Source: Chitinophagaceae bacterium IBVUCB2 (lineage in GTDB: Bacteria; Bacteroidota; Bacteroidia; Chitinophagales; Chitinophagaceae). From it: DNA of 64,000 nucleotides. Positions 45,201 through 52,530 of the stretch are shown here, piece after piece (position 1 is the stretch's first letter; each line of letters begins with the position of its first letter). The translations under genes and the position numbers were made by a program. The notes beneath the pieces are model-generated. The model was not told where the DNA came from. It searched no databases and was given only the letters and a program-made list of their open reading frames with translations. The stretch covers positions 806,001 to 870,000 of the forward strand of contig NFUV01000002.1 in the NCBI GenBank assembly GCA_002127295.1, given 5' to 3'.

Positions 45201-47069
45201 CAATTTCCCCCTGAAGCTAATGCTGTCTTTGGTAAGCTTGAGGTTTTTAAAATTAATAGTAGCTACATCTGCAATAAGATCAAAGCGGGGTGTTTTGCTG
45301 TTAAAATCAATTACACCATTTAGATCCAGGTCAGCGTTTTCGTCACGAATGGAGGCAAAACCTTCAAACAATTTTTTATTCAACCGCCCTTTAACCAGGA
45401 TGTTTTCATAGCGATAATTTTTATAGTCTGCAAAATTGATAGTGCCATCAATCAAAGTATTCCTGCTTTTTTCATCAAAACCTTTTCCTTTAACTGTGCC
45501 TTTTAATGAAACAGTCCCAATATTTCTATCTCCTAAAAATTCGCCTAAACGAAAATTGTCCGTTGCTATGGTGCCGGAGTAAACAGGATCCTGCCCGGCA
45601 GGTAATTTCATATTAAGATCGCTACGGATAGTACCTAAGTTTGTTTGTATAGTACCAAAAGTTACAAAGTCACGAATAAAACCAGTGAAGCTTCCTTTGA
45701 AATTTACATACTGGATTTTTGCAAGGTCGGGTGATTTTATTTTTCGTAAAGCAGGTATAATGGTTACTGCATCCCCATACATTGTTTTAAACTCGTTGGC
45801 TTTAAAATCAATAAATGTTTGATTGATATCCGGTAAGCCGGTCATTGTGATATCGCCATTGAGCAAAGTATTGTTACCAGCTTTTATCAATAAGTCCCTG
45901 CCGATAAGATCATCTACGGTACCCCGGAATTTCCCTTTGATGCTGATTTCTTTCTTCCAGGTTTTCATGGCCGGGGCAAAAAAAGCAATATCGTCACTGT
46001 CAATATACGAGTCTTCAAAGTTGGCCGACATCTTCACTTTGTGTATAAAATTGCCCATTTCGCTGATGTCGTTATACGACATAGAAAAATAATTACGGAG
46101 AGTACTTCTGTTCGTAACAAGATCCAGGTTATTAAAAAACATACCCTGCGGAGTCATTTTTACATCCGCAGTGAGGTTTTTAACTTCAAAACCACTTCGT
46201 TCTTTGGCAGATAATTTTAATTTGGCAAACACCGTATCACCCACAAAACTGGAATTATTAAAATCGCCATTGATCTCGGTAAACAATACATGTTGCCCGT
46301 CAAAATAGGCATAGGGCTGGCGGTCATTTCCTTTATCGGTTCTAAAAGTACCATTAATGACCTTCAGGTTGCTGACCTTCAGAAGCGTTTGGGCATTGTT
46401 CCACCTGGCCGGAGTAGGTTCTTCTTCAGCCATATCCATACTGGCTTCAGCACTTTTAGGTTTGCGGCCGGTATAACTGTTGATGGCTACGTACGGGTCT
46501 TTTAAAACCAGCGAATTGATCTCGTAATGACTACCGGATAAGCTAAGACTATCAGCATCCAAATTCATTTCATTTACCCGGACCGACATATCCTCGCCTA
46601 ACCACCCATCTTTCTTAAGGAAAACCACATTTCGGAATTCAACTTTCTTCAGCTTAAGTTTTAACCCTGCTTTCTTTTTGGGAGCACCGGTGGTGGGGGA
46701 TGAAAAATAATCGAAGAAAAATTGCTGGCTCCAGGTAGAATCGCTTCGTTGAAATTTGATAACAGCATTCTCCAGCCCGATGTATTTTAACTCCGCCTCT
46801 TTTTTAAAAATGAACCAGTCTGTTATCCGCACTTTCATATCGCCGGCATACAAAAGAGTGTCGCCTTTCTGGTCTTCAATCAACACTCCTTCCAGGTGCA
46901 TATTGTTGAGTAATGAAAAACTTACATGTTTAATGGAAACTTTTGTTTGCAGGTCTTTGGAAAGTCTTTTAGTAACCTGCCGGGCAATAAAATTTTGGCC
47001 AAAGGGGGTATTGATAAAAATGTACACTGCCAGGATAAGGAACAGCAAGGACAGTAAAAACCATTTCAA
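42222..47069 (-). CDS. TamB-like translocation/assembly module protein
   Basis: A 1615-residue inner-membrane-anchored periplasm-spanning protein. N-terminal hydrophobic helix (about 3-20, WFLLSLLFLILAVYIF) followed by an AsmA-like segment (TPFGQNFIARQVTKRLSKDLQTKVSIKHVSF), then a long run of beta-taco repeats, and the TamB domain (DUF490) near 1180-1540, with a C-terminal proline-rich and acidic tail. TamB bridges membranes and moves phospholipids or aids outer-membrane protein assembly. The frame has no ATG near its start: TTG at 47069 is used here, CTG at 47090 or ATC at 47099 would add basic residues (LKRFKKILK) that would better flank the membrane helix. Confidence 0.9.
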   Translation of the reverse strand: MKWFLLSLLFLILAVYIFINTPFGQNFIARQVTKRLSKDLQTKVSIKHVSFSLLNNMHLEGVLIEDQKGDTLLYAGDMKVRITDWFIFKKEAELKYIGLENAVIKFQRSDSTWSQQFFFDYFSSPTTGAPKKKAGLKLKLKKVEFRNVVFLKKDGWLGEDMSVRVNEMNLDADSLSLSGSHYEINSLVLKDPYVAINSYTGRKPKSAEASMDMAEEEPTPARWNNAQTLLKVSNLKVINGTFRTDKGNDRQPYAYFDGQHVLFTEINGDFNNSSFVGDTVFAKLKLSAKERSGFEVKNLTADVKMTPQGMFFNNLDLVTNRSTLRNYFSMSYNDISEMGNFIHKVKMSANFEDSYIDSDDIAFFAPAMKTWKKEISIKGKFRGTVDDLIGRDLLIKAGNNTLLNGDITMTGLPDINQTFIDFKANEFKTMYGDAVTIIPALRKIKSPDLAKIQYVNFKGSFTGFIRDFVTFGTIQTNLGTIRSDLNMKLPAGQDPVYSGTIATDNFRLGEFLGDRNIGTVSLKGTVKGKGFDEKSRNTLIDGTINFADYKNYRYENILVKGRLNKKLFEGFASIRDENADLDLNGVIDFNSKTPRFDLIADVATINFKNLKLTKDSISFRGKLNFNFTSANIDNFLGTARITEAELTKDGKRLPFDSLIVTAAYADSAKILTAVSNEFKASVKGNYKLGELPDAFTYLLNKYYPAYIKAPRRYPSNQDFTFDITTYYVDEYVKLIDSSLAGFNNSHLEGQLNLANNTLDVTADIPQFKFQQYNFDDVKLIAKGTADSLVLLGRTRNIQINDSLNIPLALFKVNAHNDSSKVSIISGANQTVEKANLNALVLTYNDGVKIEFEPSSFTVNGKLWTIDESGELIFRSNNPASGQLVLSEGEQKIIMKTQPSSIGNWNDLKVELTKVNLNDFAPFFMPKNRLEGLVSGNVSIEDPTGNIKIHSEDIQTQYLRLDNDSLGELKASLTYDKLSKELKIKGNTVNQENYLGFDASIFFGARSKENLIALKARNFQIGILERFLGTLFSDMQGYLTGDINIAGEFQNLSVTGKGRLKDAGLRVNFTQCFYRIQDTDIELTPTEIDMDGFVLTDTVTGNPLYLRGGIEHESFKNMFYNLDISTRKPNTTSEANNLPVQLLNTTYKDNKQFFGNVKGTGSLSLLGPQTNMFMKIDAIASTTDSSNVTLPAASGRESGIADFLVERKYGREMTDSDFTKNATNIVYDVDITANPMVTVKVILDELTGDEIKGKGSGTLNIRSGTTEPLTLRGRFDIEEGNYLFTFQSFFKKPFELRKDAENYIEWNGDPMDANIKFEALYRAERVSFAPLAKLKQISSGASNARGDVYVVAKLSEKLFKPKIEFSLDFPNTSVAVTDPELALIVQQLQKNPTEITKQATYLIVFNSFAPSDNSLLGSDVSGQGLVLNTVSGIFLNVISEELNKILGGLFKNDKYNISLNTTIYNRNIIDQNNSTALNLGSNVNFSIGRSFFNNRFIISTGVGLDAPLQQQSNIQQSIQLLPDVTLEWLINPSGSIRAAFFYRENADYLTTTGGLGKARRYGASLNFRKDFDKLGDIFRRKKKLPPLPPPTPTDVKPVTPPAEKTEIKKEEEPELL

Positions 47070-47329
47070 TATTTTTTTAAAACGCTTCAGACCCCAGATT
47101 TAGGTGTAAAAGTATGCAATAGAATCCTTTAGGCAAATTCAATACCAAAGAGGAGTAGCCGGCTTAACAGGTTGTAAGATGCTGCAAAAACTATACAGAA
47201 GGTAAAATGCCGAACTATTTTGGCTTTTATTTGAGAAGCAGGAGGTAAAAAAGAATGGCTAATAGAAAAATGGAAACTTTAAGTCCATAAAACGGTTGTT
47301 TTTACACTGTTCTTGTTAGCGGTTCGGTG

Positions 47330-47899
47330 TTACTTTATAAAGTCGTAGTGAAGAATAACAATTCCACTGTCACAGGGAATTGATTTTTTTAATTTCAACT
47401 GTTGCCAATTTTCTAATTGATCAAAAATAGGAACACCTCTGCCCAATGCAATAGGGTTAACAAATAAATGATATTCATCTATAAGGTTCTCTTTAACCAA
47501 AGCAGAAACAAATGAACTCCCGCCATACACGATAATGTCTTTGCCACTTTGATTTTTCAAATTATTTACTTCGTCTTTTAAGTTGCCCTTTGCTAGTTCT
47601 GTATTATCCCAGTCACATTTTTCCAGTGTCTTCGTAAAAATGATTCTCTTTTTAGTGACAAATCTTTTTGCTACTTCATACATCGGTTCTTCAGGTTTTG
47701 TAAAAGTGTCAAGCCAGTATGGAATATAATCAACCGCCAATTTTCTGCCGATTATTTCCGTGTCCGTTGAGTCGGCTAAGTCAAAAACATATTGTTTAAT
47801 TTCATCCCAGGCCCAAGTTACCCATTTCTGTTCATCGTTGGGACCTGTTGAATTAAATCCGTCCAATGAAACCTGCATTTGTAATTTTAATTTTCGCAT
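47330..47899 (-). CDS. Dihydrofolate reductase-family (RibD C-terminal-like) protein
   Basis: A 189-residue single-domain reductase-like protein. MQVSLDGFNS (8-17), a TDTEIIGRKLA segment (about 45-55), and DIIVYGGSSFVSALVKENLIDEYHLFVNPIALGRGVPIF (about 122-160, in several strands) match the DHFR/RibD-C family, including the NADPH-binding GG. The true substrate is unknown; such solo proteins are often mobile. It is bordered on its upstream side by a long hairpin element (47966-48167). Confidence 0.9.
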   Translation of the reverse strand: MRKLKLQMQVSLDGFNSTGPNDEQKWVTWAWDEIKQYVFDLADSTDTEIIGRKLAVDYIPYWLDTFTKPEEPMYEVAKRFVTKKRIIFTKTLEKCDWDNTELAKGNLKDEVNNLKNQSGKDIIVYGGSSFVSALVKENLIDEYHLFVNPIALGRGVPIFDQLENWQQLKLKKSIPCDSGIVILHYDFIK

Positions 47900-47965
47900 T
47901 GGGGGCTTACTTTATTATTTATTGTCTATTTGTTCATGTTGTGCAGTACCGCTCGTTACATTGAC

Positions 47966-48167
47966 CGTTAACGTTAGGCATTTGTGCTGTTGAGGACTTC
48001 ATCTATTCGTCGCCCCCGGCGACGGCTGCCGAACGAAGAACTAAAGTAGAAATTTTAATCAAAAGCTCCATAGTAAAAGTCAAGCTGGGATAAAAAGCTG
48101 AACAGCGTTACTGCTGTTGAACGACGCTTTGCGTCGCACCCCAATAGCACAAATGCGGTTGTTAGCT
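47966..48167. repeat. Long hairpin-forming, attC-like inverted repeat
   Basis: The arms are GCATTTGTGCTGTTG (47978-47992) and CAATAGCACAAATGC (48142-48156), paired at 14 of 15 positions. Outside them sit CGTTAAC/GTTAGGC (left) and GTTAGCT (right), like integron recombination boxes. Internal hairpins are CGTCGCC/GGCGACG (48008-48024), AACAGC/GCTGTT (48101-48118) and CGACGC/GCGTCG (48122-48136). The stretch is noncoding and more GC-rich than its surroundings. Confidence 0.65.
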
Positions 48168-48170
48168 GCT
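48160..48170 (+). repeat. Left 11-bp inverted repeat of the 48.2-49.0 kb gene
   Basis: TGTTAGCTGCT, whose exact reverse complement is at 49025-49035. The copies bracket the gene at 48173-49000. Confidence 0.7.
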
Positions 48171-48172
48171 GT

Positions 48173-49000
48173 TTATTTTAATCGTTGTACTTGCTCTGTC
48201 AACCTTTTTATAGCGTCTTCTAAAACGGCTCTTAATTGATTAAATGTTGTTTTCGGATCATTATTAAACGACTGCATGGGATGTTGGGCTTGCTCTCCGA
48301 TGCGCCAAATTGATTCTCCTAGAGTTTGAAAAGACCAACCGCCAAAAAAACCACCAAGAATATCTACTGACGCTTTATTTAAAGCACAGAACAACGTTAA
48401 TTTTTCTGAATTTAACGGACATGCCCCTCTTCCGTTAACTCTATTATCATTTCGGTCCCATTTTGTGGAGTCTGAAAGATATTGTGCAGTGCGGCGAAGA
48501 ATAGCAACATCATTTTCACTTGGGGGATTCAACCGTGAAAAATCAAAATTAAAACTGATTTCCTTAGCACTTAGTATCAAGTTGTAAACCTTAAACCACC
48601 TGTTTACATAAAATGTTGTAGCCAGTATTCCGCTATCTCCATCTGTTTTCAGGAATAAGTTTCCTATATCCGACCTGTTTTTCAATGTTCCATGTCCATA
48701 TAAAGCAAAATTTGTTTTTTTAGTTCCTGATTTCAAATTGATGGTAAATAGAAGGCTATCATTAATACGACAACTTCCAGAATACAATGAGTCGGATATC
48801 ATCGGCAATTTACATTCAACGGTTTGACCTGTTGCAGTTTGAGTAAGTAGCAACAACACTATGTAGAGCCATAAATCAAAACGGAGATAATTCGGGAATT
48901 TAACAGAGTTCGCTGTGTCTTGTTTTGATGATTGTACGAAAAGATATGCGGAAAGATGGGTCAGGATGATTATTGCGGTAGATTGCAGCACTCGTTTCAT
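48173..49000 (-). CDS. Unknown exported or membrane protein in a repeat-bounded cassette
   Basis: The protein is 275 residues from the ATG at 49000; a TTG at 49036 lies inside the right repeat and is less likely. Two hydrophobic segments, about 3-22 and 42-58 (LWLYIVLLLLTQTATGQ, resembling a signal cleavage), precede a soluble part with a SYLG-type GILATTFYVNRWFKVYNLILSAKEISFN core and four Cys (KLPMI, GSC, GRGAC and FCAL segments). I do not recognise the family. Position between inverted-repeat hairpins and a modest base-composition shift suggest a captured gene. Confidence 0.7.
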   Translation of the reverse strand: MKRVLQSTAIIILTHLSAYLFVQSSKQDTANSVKFPNYLRFDLWLYIVLLLLTQTATGQTVECKLPMISDSLYSGSCRINDSLLFTINLKSGTKKTNFALYGHGTLKNRSDIGNLFLKTDGDSGILATTFYVNRWFKVYNLILSAKEISFNFDFSRLNPPSENDVAILRRTAQYLSDSTKWDRNDNRVNGRGACPLNSEKLTLFCALNKASVDILGGFFGGWSFQTLGESIWRIGEQAQHPMQSFNNDPKTTFNQLRAVLEDAIKRLTEQVQRLK

Positions 49001-49024
49001 GAAAGCTGTGTGTTGATTTAAAAT

Positions 49025-49158
49025 AGCAGCTAACATATGTATTGTCGAATATACGAAGCTTTAAATTTTTACATAGGCTTGTATAGTCTTGTTGTGTTAC
49101 AGCTCGTTAAGTATATTTATGCAATATGTAAACTATAAAATAAAGTTGCGACAATACA
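49025..49158. repeat. Right hairpin element and 11-bp inverted repeat
   Basis: AGCAGCTAACA at 49025-49035 repeats the left copy inverted. Next to it, TGTATTGTCG (49038-49047) pairs perfectly with CGACAATACA (49149-49158), about 100 bp apart, giving the same box-plus-arm arrangement as 47966-48167 but in opposite orientation. The rest of 49001-49234 is AT-rich noncoding DNA. Confidence 0.6.
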
Positions 49159-49234
49159 ACTTGTCTATCTCACTCACTGTATAAATGAATGTGGGTAATC
49201 AATATAGAGCGATACAAAAATAAGTGCAAAAAGA

Positions 49235-49912
49235 TTATTCTTTATTCCTAGTATCAATCACAATCTTCTTTCTATTCAAGAATTTGCCAATAGAAAGTCC
49301 GAATACCCGGTGTTTAATTTGAGGTCCGTAATCTGCATTATTGATGCTGGCCAAACCATGAGTGTATTGTGCAGCGATGATAAATCCGCCGCTTGTTTCA
49401 TAACCTAACTGAAGATGTGCATTGGCAGAATAGCGGCCATAATCACCATAACTGAATTTCATATTCCGGCTTACCGTTGCGCCGCCTGTACGGCTGTTGA
49501 ACGTTTCTTTTCCAAACAATTGAAAATCTAATCCGGGGCCTGCTTTTATAAATACATGTCCGGGTTCGTTGCTAAAATCGTACTGCAACAAAAAAGCCAT
49601 TTCAAAAGTATGAATGGTAGTATTATTATCCGCTGCATCAAGAGATGGCGGAAGAACAAATTGGGTAAAATTTACTTTATAACCTTTCATGCTGTAGAAT
49701 ACAGCCGGTGAAAAAGATAGCTTTTCTTCAAACACCACTTTAGCACCAACACCGGCCTGGAAACCATATTTCATTTTAGTGTCTTGCTTTACTCCCTGCA
49801 CGGAGTAATTAGCAGTACTTACTTGCGGGCCGGCAAAAATATTAAACTGCACCTGGCTGTTTGCACATAAGGTCATCAAAAGGGTAACGAAACACAACAA
49901 CAATAACTTCAT
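49235..49912 (-). CDS. PorT-family outer-membrane beta-barrel protein
   Basis: The protein is 225 residues from the ATG at 49912; the upstream extension of 38 codons is noncoding in character. Signal peptide 1-19 (CANSQ). The mature protein is an eight-stranded barrel of the PF13568/PorT-like kind: FNIFAGPQVSTANYS, KYGFQAGVGAKVVF, FSPAVFYSMKGYK, HVFIKAGPGLDFQLF, RVFGLSIGKFL. This class is common and mostly uncharacterised. Ends in a short charged tail. Confidence 0.85.
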   Translation of the reverse strand: MKLLLLCFVTLLMTLCANSQVQFNIFAGPQVSTANYSVQGVKQDTKMKYGFQAGVGAKVVFEEKLSFSPAVFYSMKGYKVNFTQFVLPPSLDAADNNTTIHTFEMAFLLQYDFSNEPGHVFIKAGPGLDFQLFGKETFNSRTGGATVSRNMKFSYGDYGRYSANAHLQLGYETSGGFIIAAQYTHGLASINNADYGPQIKHRVFGLSIGKFLNRKKIVIDTRNKE

Positions 49913-50031
49913 AAAATAATTTGAAAGTGAATAATCCGGATAAGGTTTTAGGAAGGATAGTGCCGCTGTAATGAGCAGGCAGGGTGGATGAGGCCGCAAA
50001 TTAGCTATAAAATTCCGGTAATGCAAGCTGT

Positions 50032-50577
50032 TTAAAAGCTCTTTGCGGGGTCTTTTGCCTGCTCACCACTATTATATGCAGATGAAGAACCTTTTGGAAT
50101 GGAGAGGGTCTTCCAGTTTTTAGCTTTTATTGTTTTAGCAATATGTACTATTTGCCCTACATGATAGGGATAATGTGCCAGTTGCCGGTTAATAGCATCA
50201 ATTACCGTTAATGGTTCCTGGCGGATGGTAACTGTTTTTTTCAAATCTTTTTTCTTCAGTGCAGCCAGTGCATCAAACAAACAGGTCCATCCTTTTTCCC
50301 AAAGTTCGATCAGTTGGGGTTTGCTGTAATTATGTATTTCAAATTCATCATCCCGCATTCGCCATTCTTTCTCGCCGTCCTCGGTTAAAAAATTGGTCCA
50401 GCGGCTTAGCATGTTACCAGCCATATGCTGAATAATGATAGCAATGCTATTGGCTTCATCATTCGATTGGTAATGAAAATCCCATTCGTTTAACTGCACA
50501 AAAGTCTTATCACCTAAATCTTTGTAATATTTCAGCCGGCGGGTTGCTGTTTGTAAAAATTCTTTACCTAAAGACAT
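50032..50577 (-). CDS. DinB-like DUF1572 protein
   Basis: A 181-residue four-helix-bundle protein. IIIQHMAGNMLSRW (about 47-61) and QLAHYPYHVGQIVHIAK (about 133-149) supply the three metal-binding His typical of DinB-fold proteins; the FLTEDGEKEWR linker matches the DUF1572 branch. Metal-dependent thiol transferases share this fold, but the substrate is unknown. Its stop lies 120 bp upstream of the barrel gene's start, so it may be cotranscribed. Confidence 0.9.
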   Translation of the reverse strand: MSLGKEFLQTATRRLKYYKDLGDKTFVQLNEWDFHYQSNDEANSIAIIIQHMAGNMLSRWTNFLTEDGEKEWRMRDDEFEIHNYSKPQLIELWEKGWTCLFDALAALKKKDLKKTVTIRQEPLTVIDAINRQLAHYPYHVGQIVHIAKTIKAKNWKTLSIPKGSSSAYNSGEQAKDPAKSF

Positions 50578-50696
50578 AAAAGAAGGTTATGGTTGGTAGT
50601 TATGGTTGAGATCCTAAAATTAAAAATTGTTTATTGTTTTCCCATATGCAAAAAAGTAGGGCTAGCTACATTTCTTAAACATAAACTACAAACTAT

Positions 50697-52424
50697 TCAA
50701 TATCCTTCCGCTCCATCATCTCCCCGGTTATCGGCTACTGCTTCAAATTTTCCGTTTGGCAATACTTTTATAATTTCTGTTCTACCAATTGCACCTCTTT
50801 CTCTTACTGCGTAGCCCATTTTTATCAATGCATCTTTTGTAGTAGCAGGAAAACCTCTTTCTATCCGTAATGTATCCGGCAACCACTGGTGATGAAATTT
50901 TGGTTTGTACACCGCATCTTCCGCACTCATGTTAAATTCCAATATGTTCACCAGCGTTTGAAATACCTGGGTAGGAATGGTAGTGCCACCGGGAGTTCCA
51001 ACAACGATATAGGGTTTGTTATCTTTTAGTACAATGGTTGGCGTCATAGAACTCAACATTCTTTTGCCGGGCATAATGGCATTGGCTTCGCCACCAATGG
51101 CACCATACATATTGGGTACGCCGGGTTTAATGCTAAAGTCGTCCATTTCATCATTGAGAAAAAAACCGGCACCGCCAATAACAGTTCTGCTGCCATAAGA
51201 ATTATTCAGAGTAGTAGTTACTGATACTGCATTGCCGTATTTATCGATCACACTCAGGTGTGTGGTTTCTTCACTTTCTTTACCGGTCAATATCCTTGGT
51301 TTAATATCGGAGCTGGGTGTTGCTTTTGCGGCATCATAGTTTTGCATTCTTTCCTGCAGGTACGCATCGCTTGAAATTTCTTGTACCGGCACTTTATAAA
51401 AATCAGCATCACCCATGTATTCGGCCCGGTCTGCATAAGCTCTTCTTTGTACTTCCGTCATTAGTTGTACGGCTGCCGTGGAATGAAAACCCATAGCCCC
51501 AATATTTCTCCCCTCGATCATCTTCATCATCTGGTGTACTAACAGGCCTCCACTGCTTGGCATGGGCATCCCGATTATTCTATAGCCTTTGTACATAAAA
51601 CTATGCGGCTCTCTTGGCTTAGCAGTATAATTTTTTAAATCCTCATAGCTGATAATGCCGCCGCCCCGTTTCATTTCTTCTACGATCAACCTGGCAGTTT
51701 CTCCTTCATAAAAACCAGCGGCACCTTTCTCTTTTATTCTTTTTAATGTATTGGCCAGATCGGTTTGTACCAGGGTGTCGCCTTCATTCCATTTATCTTT
51801 TACAAACACAGGCATAACCGTGTTGTATTTTTTCAAATCTTTTTGGAGGTTGTTCAATGAGCTGGCTTCTCTTTTTGTAATAGCAAAACCTTTTTCTGCC
51901 AGGTCAATTGCAGGCTGTATCAGTTTTGAAAATGGAAGTTTTGCATACTTATAGGAAGTAAATAATCCGGATACTGTTCCGGGTACACCACCTGCCAAAT
52001 GTCCGTCCTGGCTTTTATCGGTTCGGGCAGTACCATCAGCATCAATATACATATCACGGTGTGCTTTGCCCGGAGCTTTCTCCCTGTAGTCAATAGAAAC
52101 TAATTCTCCATTGGCTAACCTGGCTACAAAAAAACCACCTCCACCCAAATTGCCAGCATTGGGATAAACAACGGCTAATGCCAGCTGAGTAGCAATGGCG
52201 GCATCAATAGCATTACCGCCTGCTTTCAATATTTCTACACCCACCTTGCTTGCCAGTGGATGAGCAGAAACAACAGCTCCGTTTTCTGCCATCACTTTTT
52301 TTACAGCCGTGTAGTTATAAGGATTTATTACAATGGATGAACTGCTGCTTTGTCGGCTGTTAGTACAAGCCATTAAAAAAATACCGGCAAAAAGAGAGGC
52401 AATAATTTTCTGCATACTAATCAT
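50697..52424 (-). CDS. ggt: Gamma-glutamyltransferase lipoprotein
   Basis: A 575-residue self-processing Ntn hydrolase. A lipoprotein signal (LFAGIFLMAC, Cys at about 20). The large subunit contains NAIDAAIATQLALAVVYP and GGGFFVARL; the processing and nucleophile Thr387 is in SEETTHLSVIDKYGN, with the small subunit beginning there. GGIGG-like substrate-binding and the SMTPTI segment (about 452-457) follow. It transfers or hydrolyses gamma-glutamyl groups, for example from glutathione or gamma-glutamyl metabolites, in the periplasm. ATGs at 52424 and 52415 are both possible starts. Confidence 0.96.
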   Translation of the reverse strand: MISMQKIIASLFAGIFLMACTNSRQSSSSSIVINPYNYTAVKKVMAENGAVVSAHPLASKVGVEILKAGGNAIDAAIATQLALAVVYPNAGNLGGGGFFVARLANGELVSIDYREKAPGKAHRDMYIDADGTARTDKSQDGHLAGGVPGTVSGLFTSYKYAKLPFSKLIQPAIDLAEKGFAITKREASSLNNLQKDLKKYNTVMPVFVKDKWNEGDTLVQTDLANTLKRIKEKGAAGFYEGETARLIVEEMKRGGGIISYEDLKNYTAKPREPHSFMYKGYRIIGMPMPSSGGLLVHQMMKMIEGRNIGAMGFHSTAAVQLMTEVQRRAYADRAEYMGDADFYKVPVQEISSDAYLQERMQNYDAAKATPSSDIKPRILTGKESEETTHLSVIDKYGNAVSVTTTLNNSYGSRTVIGGAGFFLNDEMDDFSIKPGVPNMYGAIGGEANAIMPGKRMLSSMTPTIVLKDNKPYIVVGTPGGTTIPTQVFQTLVNILEFNMSAEDAVYKPKFHHQWLPDTLRIERGFPATTKDALIKMGYAVRERGAIGRTEIIKVLPNGKFEAVADNRGDDGAEGY

Positions 52425-52530
52425 GAATTAATGAAAATAAAACTAATCAAATATGGTGAGGTTCTCACCGTTGAAATATATGGTTTTTAAAAGGTCGTTT
52501 GGTATCTTGCCACACTAAATTCTATTTACT

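Noticed and set aside
45016-45411. Long antisense frames within the TamB-like gene
   Set aside because: Shadow frames of the beta-repeat coding sequence, Leu/Ser-rich and without starts of their own.
47162-47320. Third attC-like element around GCTTAAC (47162) and GTTAGCG (47315)
   Set aside because: The box-like strings exist but the paired arms between them are only six bases, so the structure is not supported.
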